Assembly: GCF_032062135.1 (NCBI RefSeq) | Contig: NC_092859.1 | Coordinates: 70,996,068 to 71,060,067 of the forward strand | Length of the DNA: 64,000 nucleotides | Source of the DNA: Pyxicephalus adspersus | Lineage: Eukaryota > Chordata > Amphibia > Anura > Pyxicephalidae | Reading direction: 5' to 3' | Shown: positions 11,541 to 23,810 of the stretch, piece after piece | How the letters are laid out: every line of letters starts with the position of its first letter | Numbering within the stretch: the first letter of the stretch is position 1 | Notes under the pieces: generated by a model | The model's database searches: none | Told to the model about the DNA's origin: nothing | Seen by the model: the letters and a program-made list of their open reading frames with translations, nothing else | Translations under genes and position numbers: made by a program

Positions 11541-11957
11541 ATCTAAGCCATTACCTGCTTGCTCAGGAGACCCCTCTCAAGGTGATCCAGTGATTTCAAT
11601 GTTGCAATGTGCTTCTCCAGCTCTCCAATGCGAGATACCAGAAGGGTGAGTTGCTCACATCTGTCACAGCGCTATTCACCTACGAGCTGTTGCTCCATTT
11701 GTGCATACAAATGGCAGACTGTGCACTGAACCAAACCTTACACCTTGCTACCACTCATTTTCCCAGTTACAATGTTTGTTTACAAGGAGTTATAAAAGTG
11801 TACTTACAGTTTGTGGTTACTATAAGGATTTCACTCAACTCCTGTGTTTTCTAACTCTACCAAACTCAAGGTGAGTCTGCCAGGAACTTAAATCCCCTTT
11901 ATAAGCTTGACCACTTCCCCTTAGAGTGGCAAAATAATGCTGACACTTCCTCTTGGT

Positions 11958-12500
11958 ACTGTGTTTCCCCGATTTTAAGACATCCCCATTAAATAAGCCA
12001 CCCCCGATTTTTGAAAAAATAATTAAAATAAGACACTCACCCGTGAATAAGACATCCCCCGATATTTGATCCTGTGTGTGTCTCCTTGATGCTGGCTGCA
12101 GCACGTGTCTGCTCCTGGCTGCAGTGCAGAGTGAAACTGAAAGTAACAAGCCAGCATTCTGCACCAGGAAGCAAGCTGCTGATCCCTGCCCTAACGGAGA
12201 TCCCTACACTTAATTACTGGTAAGTGAACAGAAGGGGACAATCAATGGCATAGAGTGATCAGAAGGGGACAATCATTGCATAGAGTGATAAGAAGAGGAC
12301 CATTAATGGCATAGAGTGATAAGAAGGAGACCATTAATGGCATAGAGTGATCAGAAGGGGAATATGAACGGCACATGAGTGATCAGAAGGGGACAATCCA
12401 TGGAACATGAGTGATCATGAGTGACTTTCAACAATAAATGTGTACTGTAGTCTTCTTCATGGAAAAATAAGACATCCCCTGAAAATAAGACCTAGGGCAT
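11958..12500. repeat. Unclassified dispersed repeat with AATAAGACATCCCC motifs
   Basis: Motifs of the type AATAAGACATCCCC occur near both edges (about 11976, 12050 and 12467) in the same orientation, with related AATAAGACCTAGGGC at the right. I have seen this motif family in dispersed vertebrate repeats but cannot assign a class. A 31-bp minisatellite lies inside. Confidence 0.55.
12225..12420 (+). repeat. 31-bp minisatellite, about 6 copies
   Basis: Unit starts at 12225, 12256, 12286, 12317, 12348, 12380 and 12412 (spacing 31, 30, 31, 31, 32, 32). The core reads GTGATCAGAAGGGGACAAT followed by CAATGGCATAGA. Copies differ by a few substitutions. Confidence 0.85.
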
Positions 12501-12704
12501 ATTGAATGAATGAGCAGAGGTTTGTGTTATTTGTAATGCAATCAGACGAAACAGGGCTTAAACCTTGGGCTTAGGAACTCAGCGCCAAAAATATAGTGTT
12601 TGATGTCATAGAGTAAAATAGGATCAAACCTTATATTTCATATATTGTTTGCACAAAAACAGTCACTTTTCTGTTCTTTCAACTTAATTAAATATTATTG
12701 ATAT

Positions 12705-12812
12705 ATTTCATATATATCTGTACATGTGTTATAGAGATTATATATAAATACATAAATATATATATATTTATATATACATATATAAATATTATATACATAT
12801 ATAAATATTGCC
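12705..12812. repeat. AT-rich low-complexity tract
   Basis: Mostly TATATA and TAAATA, with TATATACATATATAAATAT present twice in succession near 12770-12808. Confidence 0.8.
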
Positions 12813-13936
12813 TTGACATTGGCTTCAAGGCGTTCAAAAATTATATGAAATGATTTTTGCCCCATAAAAGCTTATTTTAGCATTTATCTGAAGTCTAGTT
12901 GAAGTCTAATAAACCTAAATAATGCCCACAAATACTGGAGATTTTTACAAGCACTTTTGTGTCTGTGAACTATAAAACACAAACAGTAAATGCCAGTAGT
13001 ATAAAGAGCATTTCTGTGGGTACTGACTTCCCCTCCTTCTGTTATAAACCTGCATATGAGAGAGCTAAAAAAAAAAACTTAAAATGTTACAGATGAGTAC
13101 AGATGTGTCATCTAAATGTGGTAATCAAAGAAGTTTCAGATCTTGAAAATCAATTTCATAACTTTAATCTTTATATGGGCAAATTTCATTTTCTTTAGTC
13201 TTAAGTTAATTCACAGTAGTTCGCGTTGTTATTCAAATTCTGACATTTCATTTTACTGAAGAACAGAACATTTTGGTTATCACAAAATTAAATGTTTTCA
13301 ATTTAGTGCCAGTTCCTAACTATTCACTGGATTAGTTATCTTTTTTATGTCCAAAACTTTTGTGACCAGACTAAGTATTGATGTTTATTGTTGATGTACT
13401 CATCAATAAGGTTTTAACTGTTTTTATAATGGTTGACAGTGAGGCCTTTGGATTCCACACCAACCACATAAGGCCCCCAGAGTTATTTGAACTCCACAAA
13501 GCAATTGTGTATTGTAGTGTATAGTGTATGTAATAAACAAAGTAACGATTGTGGCTTGGTCTCACACATGGCATCGTAGGGATAATCTTGTAATAAACAG
13601 CAAATATGAAAACATGCAGACACCATACTGGGAAATGTGGCAACTGTTTGCTAGGGTTAAGCACTAATGCTCTCATAATCTTCCAACATATCACTATACA
13701 CTAAAAGTGGTAGATTATTGTAATTGTAAGTATTTTAAAGAGACAACCAAGGAAGTTTTAACTTCAAATTTGGTAAAGGTTCCACTTAAAAAAACTAATT
13801 TATTTGTCTGCACTAATGAAACGCTAACGCTAACGCTAATGAAAGCTGCCCAGTCAATTAGACTTTCCAGCCAAAAACTAGAAAGTTCCAAGATATGCAG
13901 ATTGATCATATCATTAATGAATATAAAGTAATGTAC
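12813..13936. other. No recognised feature
   Basis: Non-coding AT-rich sequence. A minus frame at 13371-13694 and short frames at 13707-13931 lack recognisable motifs. A three-unit CGCTAA run occurs near 13825. Confidence 0.5.
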
Positions 13937-13940
13937 TTAA

Positions 13941-14540
13941 CCTCCCTAGCGGTAACCCCGAGTGTGACTCGGGGTAGAAAAAAAGTTGCTAAAAGTGGTA
14001 ACCCCGAGTCACACTCGGGGTTGGAACACCTATGGAAGGTTAGTAAATAGAGTGCTTACCTAATCCGCTGGGGTCCCAAGCCGTCCAGTGCCGTGATCTA
14101 TGTCTTCTTTCTTCTTCCTGCTTCTGCATCTGATGAGTCACCGGGGAAGTTCCCGGTGACGTCGGTGCGTGTGTACGTCCCGGCCGGGTGGGGCGGGAGA
14201 TTCAAAATCTATTTGTATTGCTTTTAATACAAGATAACTGTATCGAATGCAATACATTGGATGTGTAAAAGCAATACATTGTTTTCAAGAACATTTATTT
14301 TACAGTATATAAAATAGTATGAGTATAATATGTATTTTTTTTTTAATTAATTTTTTTTAATTAGTTTTTTTTAATATATAGATTTTTTAACTTATTCAAT
14401 TTTTTGTTTTTAAATGATTTTGTGTTTCAAACTTTTTTTATAGTCATACTATTATATTATACTGTAAAATAAATGTTCATGAAAAACAATGTACCGCTTT
14501 TAGACATATAAAACCGGAAAGAAATGAACCACTAGGGAGG
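13941..14540 (+). mobile_element. piggyBac-type MITE with TTAA target duplication
   Basis: Exactly 600 bp between TTAA copies at 13937-13940 and 14541-14544. Ends CCTCCCTAGCGGT and its inverted partner ACCACTAGGGAGG form a terminal repeat, and TTAA is the piggyBac target. No transposase. Its right 200-odd bp (CATGAAAAACAATGTACCGC and TGTGTTTCAAACTTT) is shared with the element at 8750-9048 and, inverted, with the transposase-bearing relic at 32422. Confidence 0.88.
13956..14020. repeat. Paired GC-rich hairpins in the piggyBac MITE
   Basis: CCCCGAGTGTGACTCGGGG (13956-13974) and CCCCGAGTCACACTCGGGG (14002-14020) are exact reverse complements, and each is itself an 8-bp stem with a 3-base loop. 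A further perfect 9-bp stem, GTCACCGGG/CCCGGTGAC, lies at 14137-14160. Confidence 0.9.
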
Positions 14541-14599
14541 TTAAAGTAGAGCTAAAATCCACCTAAACAACATTTTATGAAGGAAGACGCTAACTCACT

Positions 14600-14668
14600 T
14601 TAGTAATACATATTGAATTTACCAACTTGACATTTAAAAAATACAAAATTATCATACGGCCAGAGAGG
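14600..14668. repeat. Possible end of a second piggyBac-type family
   Basis: Sequence ending CGGCCAGAGAGG directly before TTAA resembles the CCTCTCTGGC-type termini of another piggyBac-like family. The other end was not found; similar but weak CCTCTCTG matches occur at about 33712. Confidence 0.35.
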
Positions 14669-14857
14669 TTAAAGCTCTACAAGACTGGAGAAGATAGATC
14701 ATAATGAGAGAACATGGGTAACACTAGAATGGATATGGCCTGGATTGAAAACATTTGCCAACTAATATCAAATTAAAAAAAAATCAATTTCAAGTCTGCT
14801 GGATCACATTGATAGTCATTCTTCTCCAGTCTTGAAGAGCTTTAATACATCAGGCCC
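14669..14857. mobile_element. P-family palindromic MITE, diverged
   Basis: Arms AAAGCTCTACAAGACTGGAG and CTCCAGTCTTGAAGAGCTTT face each other, and CAGGCCC closes the right end. The arms belong to the same family as 46803-47025. The left outer bases merge with the preceding TTAA. Confidence 0.75.
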
Positions 14858-15289
14858 AAAGTCTTAACATCCATAGAGGCCAACTTGTTTTAGAGGCCTC
14901 AGGAATATTCTCCCAAAGAGTATACAGCATTAAAATAGGGTTTGTAATCCTTTCACACTGTATCCACTGGCCACAAAAGCTGTAGATAAAAGAATAATGT
15001 ACATATATATAATTTGATCTATAAAATTAAATTATAGTGCAATCTTTAAATATGCTAGAACATTTAGTTTGGCAAGCTGACACCATATCATGGTCTAGAC
15101 CAACCCATTGGCCTTAACAGCCCATATGCCAGAAATGCATTGCGTATTGTATGGTTGCATGCCTGTGCATGGAGCAGACATCCAGAGTACCACCCTTATC
15201 TATTTAGGAAGAGATATCTGGAGATATACATGGTAAGCCCAGCTAAGATGGTCATTCTATCGGGGGAGAGAAAACTTGATCATTTAGAC

Positions 15290-15771
15290 CAAGGGTGCCC
15301 ACACTTTTTTGGCGTGTGAGCTACTTTTATAATGACTAAGCCAAAATGATCTACAAACAATAAAAATGCTAAACTTACATTTATTCATATTTATACTTTG
15401 TATGACACAGAAGTGACTGAAGCTAATGAGACATTGAATGACAGAACATTGTACTACAACACTATAGTGACAGGAAAGCTACAGTTCACCTTTCATAGGA
15501 GAATAACATGCTGCACAAGAAAAAGAAACTGCTAATCTGTACAAAGGTATTTTGGCTGCCCAGCACTGCTCACCTTAGACTGCCCTCCTGCCCTCTCTGC
15601 CTCCCTTCTCACTGCCCACTGTTACACGAGCCTTCTCACGCACTGAAAGACATCCCTATAGGATGGGCTGCTGGTAAACAACAAGGAGGGGAAAGGCAGG
15701 GCTCTGTGATCAACTCGCGTTGTCGTTGCGTTCGACCAGTAGCTCACGATTGACGTTTTGGGCATCCCATG
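15290..15771. mobile_element. Non-autonomous hAT-like element
   Basis: The left end, CAAGGGTGCCCACAC and then GTGTGAGCTAC, is matched inverted at the right end (GTAGCTCACG, then GGGCATCCCATG). This CARGGGTGCCCA-type terminus is common in hAT elements. A clean 8-bp duplication could not be confirmed. The frame at 15508-15753 has no transposase motif. Confidence 0.7.
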
Positions 15772-16372
15772 TAAACTATCCAGAGAAGTACCCATAGTTT
15801 ATGCAACTTAAAGGTGAGCAAAACGTAATCAGGCAATTTTATTACAAATAAAATAAAATGCTATTAGTGCTAAAATCCTAAAGTTTCCACTTTAGATTTT
15901 ATTTGTCCTAGATTGTCCAAATAAAATAAATTAATATTTTACTGGACAAAAGACCCCATTTTCAGATATAAACCATAACTAAGCCAGTTTGAGAGTTTAT
16001 GGGTCTATTTATAAAGGTTTTCTCCTAAGATTTAGATGGCTTTTACCAACAAATTACAACTTTTTGCACATTGGATTCAAATAGAAAATGAAGGATTCAC
16101 AGGTAAAAGTTAATTCAATCAGTTTCTAATTGAAAACATTCATAAATAGACTAGTAAGTGCTGAAGTACAGTTACATTTACATTTGTATAATTCTCACCT
16201 AAACCTAAACAATAATATTTATATATGGAAAATAACTTGTTTAAGAAACCAACTAGAACAAAGGGAAAATGTATATGGAAACATATTGTACAGTATGCCT
16301 CTACCATTTACTGCTTTTGCATTTAAAACGTTCTGCACTGTTTTGTTTTAGAGCTGTCAACAAAAAAGTCAG
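15772..16372. other. No recognised feature
   Basis: AT-rich non-coding sequence with no repeat ends or coding motifs recognised. Confidence 0.5.
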
Positions 16373-16870
16373 GCCTGGAGCAAGCAAGGTAGAGGAGCAT
16401 AGAGGAAGGCTGGCATGACTGGGCAGACAGGGAGCATGCTAGGAAAGGGTTAAATATTTAGTTTGGGAAGGTAATGAAAGGTGGGGTTAAGGGGGGCCAA
16501 GGGGAAAGAGGGGTCAATTTGTTAAAAGTTCAGGATCAGGAAGTGGGAGGCCATTAGCTTGGAGAGGCGTGAGAAGAAAAGTTTCCCTCCCTCCCACCAA
16601 CCCCTTCTTTTGTGATTGTTGGATTGGGTTTAAAGTTTATTGTAGGGTTGGTGCTCAGGGAGTAAGCAGTTAAGGTTCTCGGGATTACTGGTTATTTGGT
16701 GAAATGTTGCAGTGGATGGGGGACCCATCTTTGGTGTGGAGTCCCCATTGATTTGGTGATATTGGTGGTTTAGTAATATTTTGTGGTGATCTGTGGTTAA
16801 AGAAAGGTTATGTTATTCCCAAGCTGGGAGGTTTGGAGGCTGGAAGAGAGCAGACCACCCGTGTATTTGG
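16373..16870 (+). repeat. G-rich dispersed repeat, copy 1
   Basis: Its G-rich top strand shares ordered motifs with 26942-27260: GCCTGGAGC-like start, AGGGGTTAA-TATTTAG-like block, then GGGGGACCCATC. Class unknown; an LTR or a non-autonomous transposon are both possible. Confidence 0.5.
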
Positions 16871-17156
16871 GTGTCTACAAGCAACCTGTGAGGCTAAAAT
16901 GGTTAATTGTTTGTAATAATGTTAATCAATGTTTAATAAGGTAAAATGTTAATTCATGATTTGTTATTTATGTTATTTATTTTAAGTTATGGTTTATATT
17001 GATTGTTGTAATAATAGGCTGTTAACCAAATTTTATAGTGTGGCTGTTTGTAAAGGTATAGGAGAGGGTTGGTATTGGTTTAGTTGGTCAAGGGATTTGG
17101 TGTTTGGATAGGCTGCTAGATCTATTTTGCTGCAGTCATGTATTGAATTTCCTTAC

Positions 17157-17205
17157 TGGGTCATCTCTTGGCTTTCTGCATTGTATAGGTTGCAGTCAAA
17201 TGTCT
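17157..17205 (-). CDS. Candidate coding exon (unidentified minus-strand gene)
   Basis: 49 bp between a TTTTACAG acceptor and a CCA/GTAAGG donor on the minus strand. It encodes TFDCNLYNAESQEMT. It starts in phase 1 and ends in phase 2, fitting the candidates at 17551-17608 upstream and 9498-9694 downstream. It is short, so the phase match and splice sites are the only support. Confidence 0.25.
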
Positions 17206-17550
17206 CTGTAAAACATTGCACAAACTGACATTTCAGAACCTTCCTTCTGGACAACTGTTATTGTGACAAATCTCATTTTAATCTCTGCACAGTATTGTGT
17301 ATTGATTGTATTCTGTGATTTGCCAAGGAGGGGGAAATAAAAAAATTACACTGGTGTTGATGAAAATCACAGCTCACAAAACCAGAGCCATAGGAAGTAA
17401 ATCAGAAGCCCCTCCTGTCTACATTGTTCATCTTCAATTAAAGAAAATCACAAATAAAAATGCAAACTATTTAGGACATTAATACAAATTTTAAAGAAGA
17501 TCGCCAAAAGAAGTATATAACCATGTATTTATTTTTTTATCACCACTTAC

Positions 17551-17608
17551 TAACAAGGGGAGTCACCACAGTCATCATAGTAATATGGAAGATCATTTTA
17601 TTTTCTGT
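17551..17608 (-). CDS. Candidate coding exon (unidentified minus-strand gene)
   Basis: 58 bp between a CTACTGCAG acceptor, preceded by a pyrimidine-rich tract, and a TTA/GTAAGT donor. It encodes TENKMIFHITMMTVVTPLV and runs from phase 0 to phase 1. A Q-like MITE fragment begins about 20 bp upstream, inside what would be the intron. No family recognised. Confidence 0.25.
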
Positions 17609-17629
17609 CTGCAGTAGGGCTTGAGTTAG

Positions 17630-17770
17630 GCTACGTACACATGTCAGAAAATTGTTGCTCAGAACAAATGTTCCTGCTCATTTTGACCAAAAGTCTAGCA
17701 TGTGTGCAGTAGTCCCCTGATGTTGTTGGTAGATCATTTCTTTCAACAATAATGTGACGTCTATCTGACG
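17630..17770 (+). mobile_element. MITE fragment (GTACACATG family)
   Basis: Starts GGCTACGTACACATGTCAG and contains CAGAACAAATGTTCCTGCTC. The same sequence appears inverted and diverged at about 42690-42845. The end sequence resembles Q-family MITEs. Confidence 0.55.
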
Positions 17771-18260
17771 TCCGTACAAAGCATTAGTCACCGGAGAAGA
17801 TAAAATTATTCATGATAAGGACTGTAATATCTGTTATCATGGCCTACAAAAAAATCTTTGAAATACCTCCAAACTAATTAGATGTAAGCATTCTTACTAT
17901 ATGTTCTATCAGGAAAATAATGGTAGCGCAAGGTCATACAAGGAATATCCTCAAGCAGGGTCCAGCTGTTTTATTGGAATCACCACTCACTATACAAACA
18001 ATCACCAATAGAACTGTATAGATTTTTTTTATTTAAAAAAGATATGTTTCAGAGAAAAATGAAGGAATGAAGCCCATTTGTTAATAATAAATATTAACTG
18101 ATATCGTTTCTTTACCTGGATAACTCTAAGTGTACATAGAGTCTACCTGGAGTGATAAAGAAGTCCAATAAAAAATTAAACCATGCTGTCATTTAGCTTG
18201 GATAAAGCCTATGAAATAAGCTCCTCACATTCCTTCTTGCTCTGCATTATAATGGATTAC

Positions 18261-18329
18261 CTCTTTGTCTACAGAAAGAGCCCCAGAAGATGACATACCC
18301 TGTTTGCACAGATAGGTGGACCTAACAAT
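18261..18329 (-). CDS. Candidate coding exon (unidentified minus-strand gene)
   Basis: 69 bp, 23 codons, phase 0 to 0, between acceptor TTGAATTGCAG and donor GAG/GTAATC on the minus strand. It encodes IVRSTYLCKQGMSS and then SGALSVDKE. The acceptor has a reasonable upstream tract. No family recognised. Confidence 0.28.
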
Positions 18330-18879
18330 CTGCAATTCAAATGCAAATATATGCATTTGAATGGGAAATGCAGAGTTTGTCAAGAATTCTCTATGATTGA
18401 ATAGAATTACCTGCAGGTTAAGCACACCAGATTACAATATTCTGCATCTAAAGAAATGCAGCACAAAGCAAAGAAGGTCAAATGAAACCTCTGAATGATA
18501 ATTAGTACTGCTCACTTACAGTAAATGGGATTTTGCTGAATTGGGATGAAGTTGCATTCCACTTTTATTTCAAACACAGGAAAAAACTTCAATTACCAAT
18601 AATAAATCCATAATCCCTTATAAAATTATTATTGTAATGCTAAAACCAGATGTTATTATTCTAACATTACTATAACATAAAATAGTGAGTTGAAAGGCAA
18701 ACTAAGGCCCGCACAAACTGCAGCACAATTGGTTCAGAGAGCAGGACCAAACCCTAAATGGTGAAACAAATTTCATCCTTGTCCCCAAGCACAAGATTAC
18801 AGCAGCTTTTATATTGAGTACATACCTGAATATTGTTATTGCTGGTCTTACTGTATATAATTAGTAATGCATTAGTCTA
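18330..18879. other. No recognised feature
   Basis: Non-coding AT-rich sequence with no repeat ends recognised. Confidence 0.45.
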
Positions 18880-19015
18880 AGGCCAGCAATGTAAAAGGTA
18901 TTTTTCCTACTGATCTCCACACTAAAGAGCTATGGATAGCTATGGTACTAACAGGAGGAGTTCCCTGAAAACCTGGAAGATATTTCAAGGGGTTACCTAT
19001 GTTAAAAGGCTAAAA
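18880..19015 (+). mobile_element. hAT MITE fragment (CAGTGTTTCTC family)
   Basis: Matches the right half of 38024-38286: CCAGCAATGTAAAAGG, then GAGTTCCCTGAAAACCTG, then ATATTTCAAGG. The terminal repeat is not intact. Confidence 0.55.
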
Positions 19016-22000
19016 AGGCAGATAAATACTGGTCTAAAGTAACATTCAAAAAAAAAAATATCCCTTTCCAGGGAAGTTTTATTGTTGGTGACAAATTATT
19101 ATTTACTTTAATATTTACTTGTGTGATCTTAAGTCATTTGCATACTAAGCTTGAATGTAATAGAAAAATTATTGGTATTCAATTAAACTGACTGCATGTC
19201 ACTTCCGTCTCCTGTTTTGACACATCTGTCCTCTCAATCCCCATGTTCATAAAAAACATGAGACACTAGTCTAACTATCATTCATATGAGCATATATTGG
19301 TACAGCATTTAAAAAAGTTAGCAGTAAGTGTAGAATTATCAAAATATCATAAATCATTTTACTAATTAGTGTGATACTTGCAGAATTTCCGAGTAAAACA
19401 AAAAAGGGTAAAGAACAGAAACAAGGCAAAGTAATAGGTTGACTTATATAATGGAGCTTATATTTACTTACATTTGTGAATACAGTGAATACAGTGAAAT
19501 GAGGACTTACTTATGTCCATTAACGTGCGTACTGATTGGGACTGAACACAATTATTTCCTGCCTTAATGGACCATTTTATAGCCTGTAAGTCTACAGCCA
19601 TAAACTCAATATACAGATGTGCCCTTGCTTAAATTTCCATTCACTATTCCAGTGAATAAACTGTTTATTCACGATAGCTGCAGTCAAGTGATATCTCAAA
19701 GGACTTAGACTAATTGTCAACTGTTTATAATATATGTACAGTGTCAATAAAAACTCTCTCCAAGCTATTACCTATAGTGGCTACCTCCATGGACATTTAT
19801 TTACACCATTTAGTGACTTGATGTAACCATATTTGTTGTCACTGTATAAAAAAAAAAAAGGTCTTCCCATTTCTGCAAAACAAATAAATAAGAATCTAAC
19901 TAAATCAGCAACAAAAATATATATTAGAAGTAATTATTTGATTATTTATTGAAATGAACATTGATAGATCTATTGTCAGTACTATTCTGCCATTGACATT
20001 TACAGCATAATGAGCACAATTGACCTTGTATTCGATCTCTTTATATAACTGTTCCATATCCAATTGAAAAATGTTCAATTTGTTATCTATGAGCTCAACA
20101 TTTAAAAAAAAAATGTAAAACACTTGTAGCTACATTTCCAGCAGCTTTGGAACTTATCTGCTCCAGCCACAATGTTCAAAACAACAATTCAGCTTTAATG
20201 GCAAAAAACAACTCCAATTGCTTATAATGCAACATGTTTATATTAATAGTGGACTTTAAAATATACATATTTATAGAAAACAGATGCTTTGCTGCATTTC
20301 TTGAGCCATTTTCATGATATGTTTGTCAATGTTGGAAAAATGTCTGCAAAAAACAGCAACAAAGCACATATGTAATGCTGAGCACAGCAAATAAAGCTAA
20401 CCTAATATATTCAAATGCAAATGCAACACAAAAGTGGCTTTCCAGTTTTAGACTACTGGGCTGTCTGCTTTCCTCTACAGGGCCCTTGGTCACCATATTT
20501 TTTTTCTCTCATTCGTAAATGGTTCCTGTAGGTAGACATTCAAATTATCACTGAAATAGCCCCATCATTGTACTATGACAAGTCATAGATAGCCAGTTAC
20601 AATTAGGTTTATACTTGAGTATCCAGGCTTAGTTATGAAAAAGTTGTTCACTTATTTAGCTTATCATATATTTCCTCCAGATTAAGTGTCAGAGATTAAT
20701 TTAAGATTATTTTAAAACTGATATTTGCTGTGTCAACTACATATTAGTGTAAAATGACACAGCTATGTAGAGGAATGTAAACAGCTACAGCTCTTCAATA
20801 TTTCAGACTGATATGCATCCTTAGGAGTTGGAAGATAGTGTGCGAGGTCAAGCAGTTATATTTGAGGTGACCTCTGTTCTAAAAAGCTTTTGCTAATAAT
20901 CCTGATAAGTTTTAACAATTCTTGATTCAAATTTGTGCACAAGCTCTGGCATAACTAGTTCTCTTAATCATATATAGCTGTTCCCAAAACTTTGTTTACC
21001 ATGTGCTCCAACCAACAATAGTTCCTAGTGCAATATTCCATGCAACATCTTTTGGATGGGAACCGCATCTGTCATAAATAAAGCCCTCTTACTAAGTAAA
21101 GAAAATATTGTTTTTCCTTCATATCAAAGTACAACTTATCTTTGTATTCACACTGACATAGAAGTTATCTTTTTTTGATATTTAAAGAACTGAACTACAA
21201 ACATGCAAAGGCAGATATGGAATGGTTCTGAAGATTTTCTAGAAGATAAGAAGAGAAAGGGAGAAATTTAAAACAAAAAGTCAAGGGTCAGAGATTCTGA
21301 CAATTCCTATAAATTAAGCACTAACATCTTTATTTACTTTGGACATCTGATGGTACTGTGCACCTTGATATTTTGTATCCATGAACCTATTCAGGCTGTT
21401 AATAATCCATATGGTAGTATTACAGATGAAAACTCATGCCAGTTCTCAGACAAACTTTCTCTTAGGAGTTTATCAGTTGGTATGATGTCTTCAGAAATCC
21501 TATAGTGAACCTGCAATTTATCCTAGTTGAGGACATAAACGCACTTAATGGTGATTGTAACCTCTAATCATAACATTGTGATGTCAAAAAGAAAACTGTC
21601 ACATCAAAAAGAGCATGGCAATTGTACTATAATTCACATCCCCAGGAAACATGCAACTAAAGTTCTGTGCTCCCAACTAAAGTATCAAACCAAACTATTA
21701 GTTCCTCCTATCAACTCCAATGAATTGCTTCTTTGTTTTAATATTGCATTCATATGTAAATCATATAAATAAAAGAATGCACGTGGCATTCACAAAAACT
21801 TTTTAATAAAAAGGTATTTCCCATAACCCTGGTAACCCTAATCTGCTATACCTAACTCCTTCACCCCCTTCTCTACTAAAAAACCTAACACTAATCTGAA
21901 CAAAATGTTTTTGTTATTTATTTTTGTTTCTATGTTTATATAAATTTTTGTCTGTGGATTGGACAGAAAAAAACGTATGTTTATTTTTGTTATAATAAGT

Positions 22001-23507
22001 AATACAAAATAAAAAAATACAGATTTGTAACAGAAGCTGGAAGTGACCCCTTTAACCCTGCAGTCTCAGTTTCTGGAAACTGCAAATAACTATTGACATA
22101 GAGACACCAAGAATTATTTTATTATCACATTATTATATTAATCTTATGAAAGTAATTAGCATATCAAGAAATGTATAAAATTTAAAATTTGCTACCAGAG
22201 ATTACCCAGCCATCAGGTGGCACACTATTGAGCAACTTTAATGCTCGGAATCCAAATCTAAAAAGTACTGTGCTGGTTTAAACTGACACTGAGTTTTCAC
22301 TTTATTTTATTCATATCATAATTCATTACATCACAGCACCCTCTACTTGTAGAGTAGTGAAATACATTTATTTAACACTGCTTTTTATCATATTTAATAA
22401 AAGGTGTCATGTTTTTCAATGTTTAACTAAACACCAAAAGGAGTGGCAGGCATGCCATCAACAAAAACGTATTTACTTTTCTGATTAAATGGCATGTACT
22501 GTACACAGATTGCATAGAAAATTATGGTAGCTTCTTAAACCTTCACACCCAATCATTTCAGGGAATAGGATATGTGCGATAAGATAAATTTAGCTCAGTA
22601 TTTGCTTTATGATAACCTACAAGTCATGTGATGACCTATACTAAGAAAAGAATACATTAAATGCTGCTGTACAGTAAATTGTAGTACCTTATAGGTTTGT
22701 AGAAAGAAAATGCCAGTTCAGCTGCAGCTTAAAAATCCTTAGATGTGGTGGCTGCAATTATTTTTTTCAAGGCTTATTTACATTTAGTTTACCTGGTGTT
22801 CTTATGAATAACACTTCTCCTGACCCTGGATGGTTATACTCACTCCTTTACTGTATTTTTAAGGGAGCCAAGATTGTGGTTCAGTTCAGTTTACAGGACT
22901 TGACAAATACATTTCAAGGAAGATCAATATGTACTTTTTTTTGTACTTGCTGAAAATGTTCTTAACTTGATAAAATAAAATGAATGCAGCCACGAAATGT
23001 AATAACTGCAATAAACTGCATTTCCGTTCTTGTGTTTTGATACAGCATCCTTTAAGCTATCCCTTCTACAGTCACTGCATCTTCTTATCTATATTCTTCC
23101 CATTCTAATGGTTTACACATATACCAGGAAGTTGTTCCTTCTTGGGCTTGAGCGGAAGGGGCTTTCCATGCAATTTAAAAAAAAAACACTGATATCATGC
23201 ATGCACAGTGAGATCGGCCCTTTTTTTTTTACATTTTCAAACAGATAGTTCACCTGATCTTCTGCCTGCTCAGTGTGAGATGGGGTGACCAAAGAACAAC
23301 GTGGAAGAACACAGACAAAGATGTTGTTGCTCGCCGGTTCCCGCAGGAAGGAAGAAAAAATCCAGAAAGGCACAGAATGAATAGAGTTTGATTGTGGAAG
23401 GATTGAGGTCCCTACGGAAGTAAAGGTAAGTGTCTCTTTTTTTTTCTAAATAAAGGTTCCGCTTTAATAGGAACCTGTACACATTATACTCACCACAGTG
23501 GAAAAGG
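19016..23507. other. Unique-looking intron or intergenic sequence
   Basis: About 4.5 kb with few signs of repeats. Scattered frames at 19905-20123, 21548-21772, 23030-23248 and 23113-23563 have no recognisable motif. The 23110-23460 part has purine- and pyrimidine-rich runs and may be an old repeat. Confidence 0.45.
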
Positions 23508-23614
23508 TGTAAGCTCTTCAGGGCAGGGTCCTCTCCTCCTGTGTCACTGTTTGTCGTTTGCAACCCCTATTTAATGTACAATGCTGCGTAATATGTTGGC
23601 GCTATTGAAATCCT
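23508..23614 (+). repeat. SINE-like tail, copy 1
   Basis: GTAAGCTCTTCAGGGCAGG through TGCGTAATATGTTGGCGCTA. The same 3' module occurs at 58905-59036 and 62347-62525, there followed by TTA repeats. I read this as the 3' part of a dispersed frog short retroposon. Confidence 0.65.
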
Positions 23615-23810
23615 GGGAGAAGAAGAAAGGGAAAGATAGGCTTTTAGGGCATAAGTGAAAAAAATGTATTTGTATTTATTTTTAGATAGAGTCTAGGTTG
23701 TCCTATTTCCAACATAACACTCCTAGTCTATATATGAGAATACAACATGACTGAAAGTGTTGAGAAAGCAAAAAAATATATATATCTCAAAATGTTGAGC
23801 TTATCTCATG

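Larger units (their letters stand above)
10389..11860 (-). mobile_element. CR1-like LINE, internally deleted
   Basis: Read on the minus strand: an ORF1 with a Cys-rich start and an SGNH/esterase-type domain (11860 to about 10990), then directly the last part of a reverse-transcriptase ORF (10850-10578), then a 3' UTR. It ends in two 8-bp units, TTACATAG and TTACGTAG on the plus strand (10389-10404). Short terminal octamers without poly(A) are typical of the CR1 group. Nearly all of ORF2 is missing, so this copy or subfamily is non-autonomous. Confidence 0.78.

Noticed and set aside
14131..14165. CTGATGAG followed by a strong stem, hammerhead-like
   Set aside because: The required GAAA block after stem II is absent; it is simply a hairpin in the MITE.
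15068..15319. 84-codon open frame on the plus strand, moderately GC-rich
   Set aside because: No Met start, no family match, and it runs into a hAT terminus; probably part of an old repeat.
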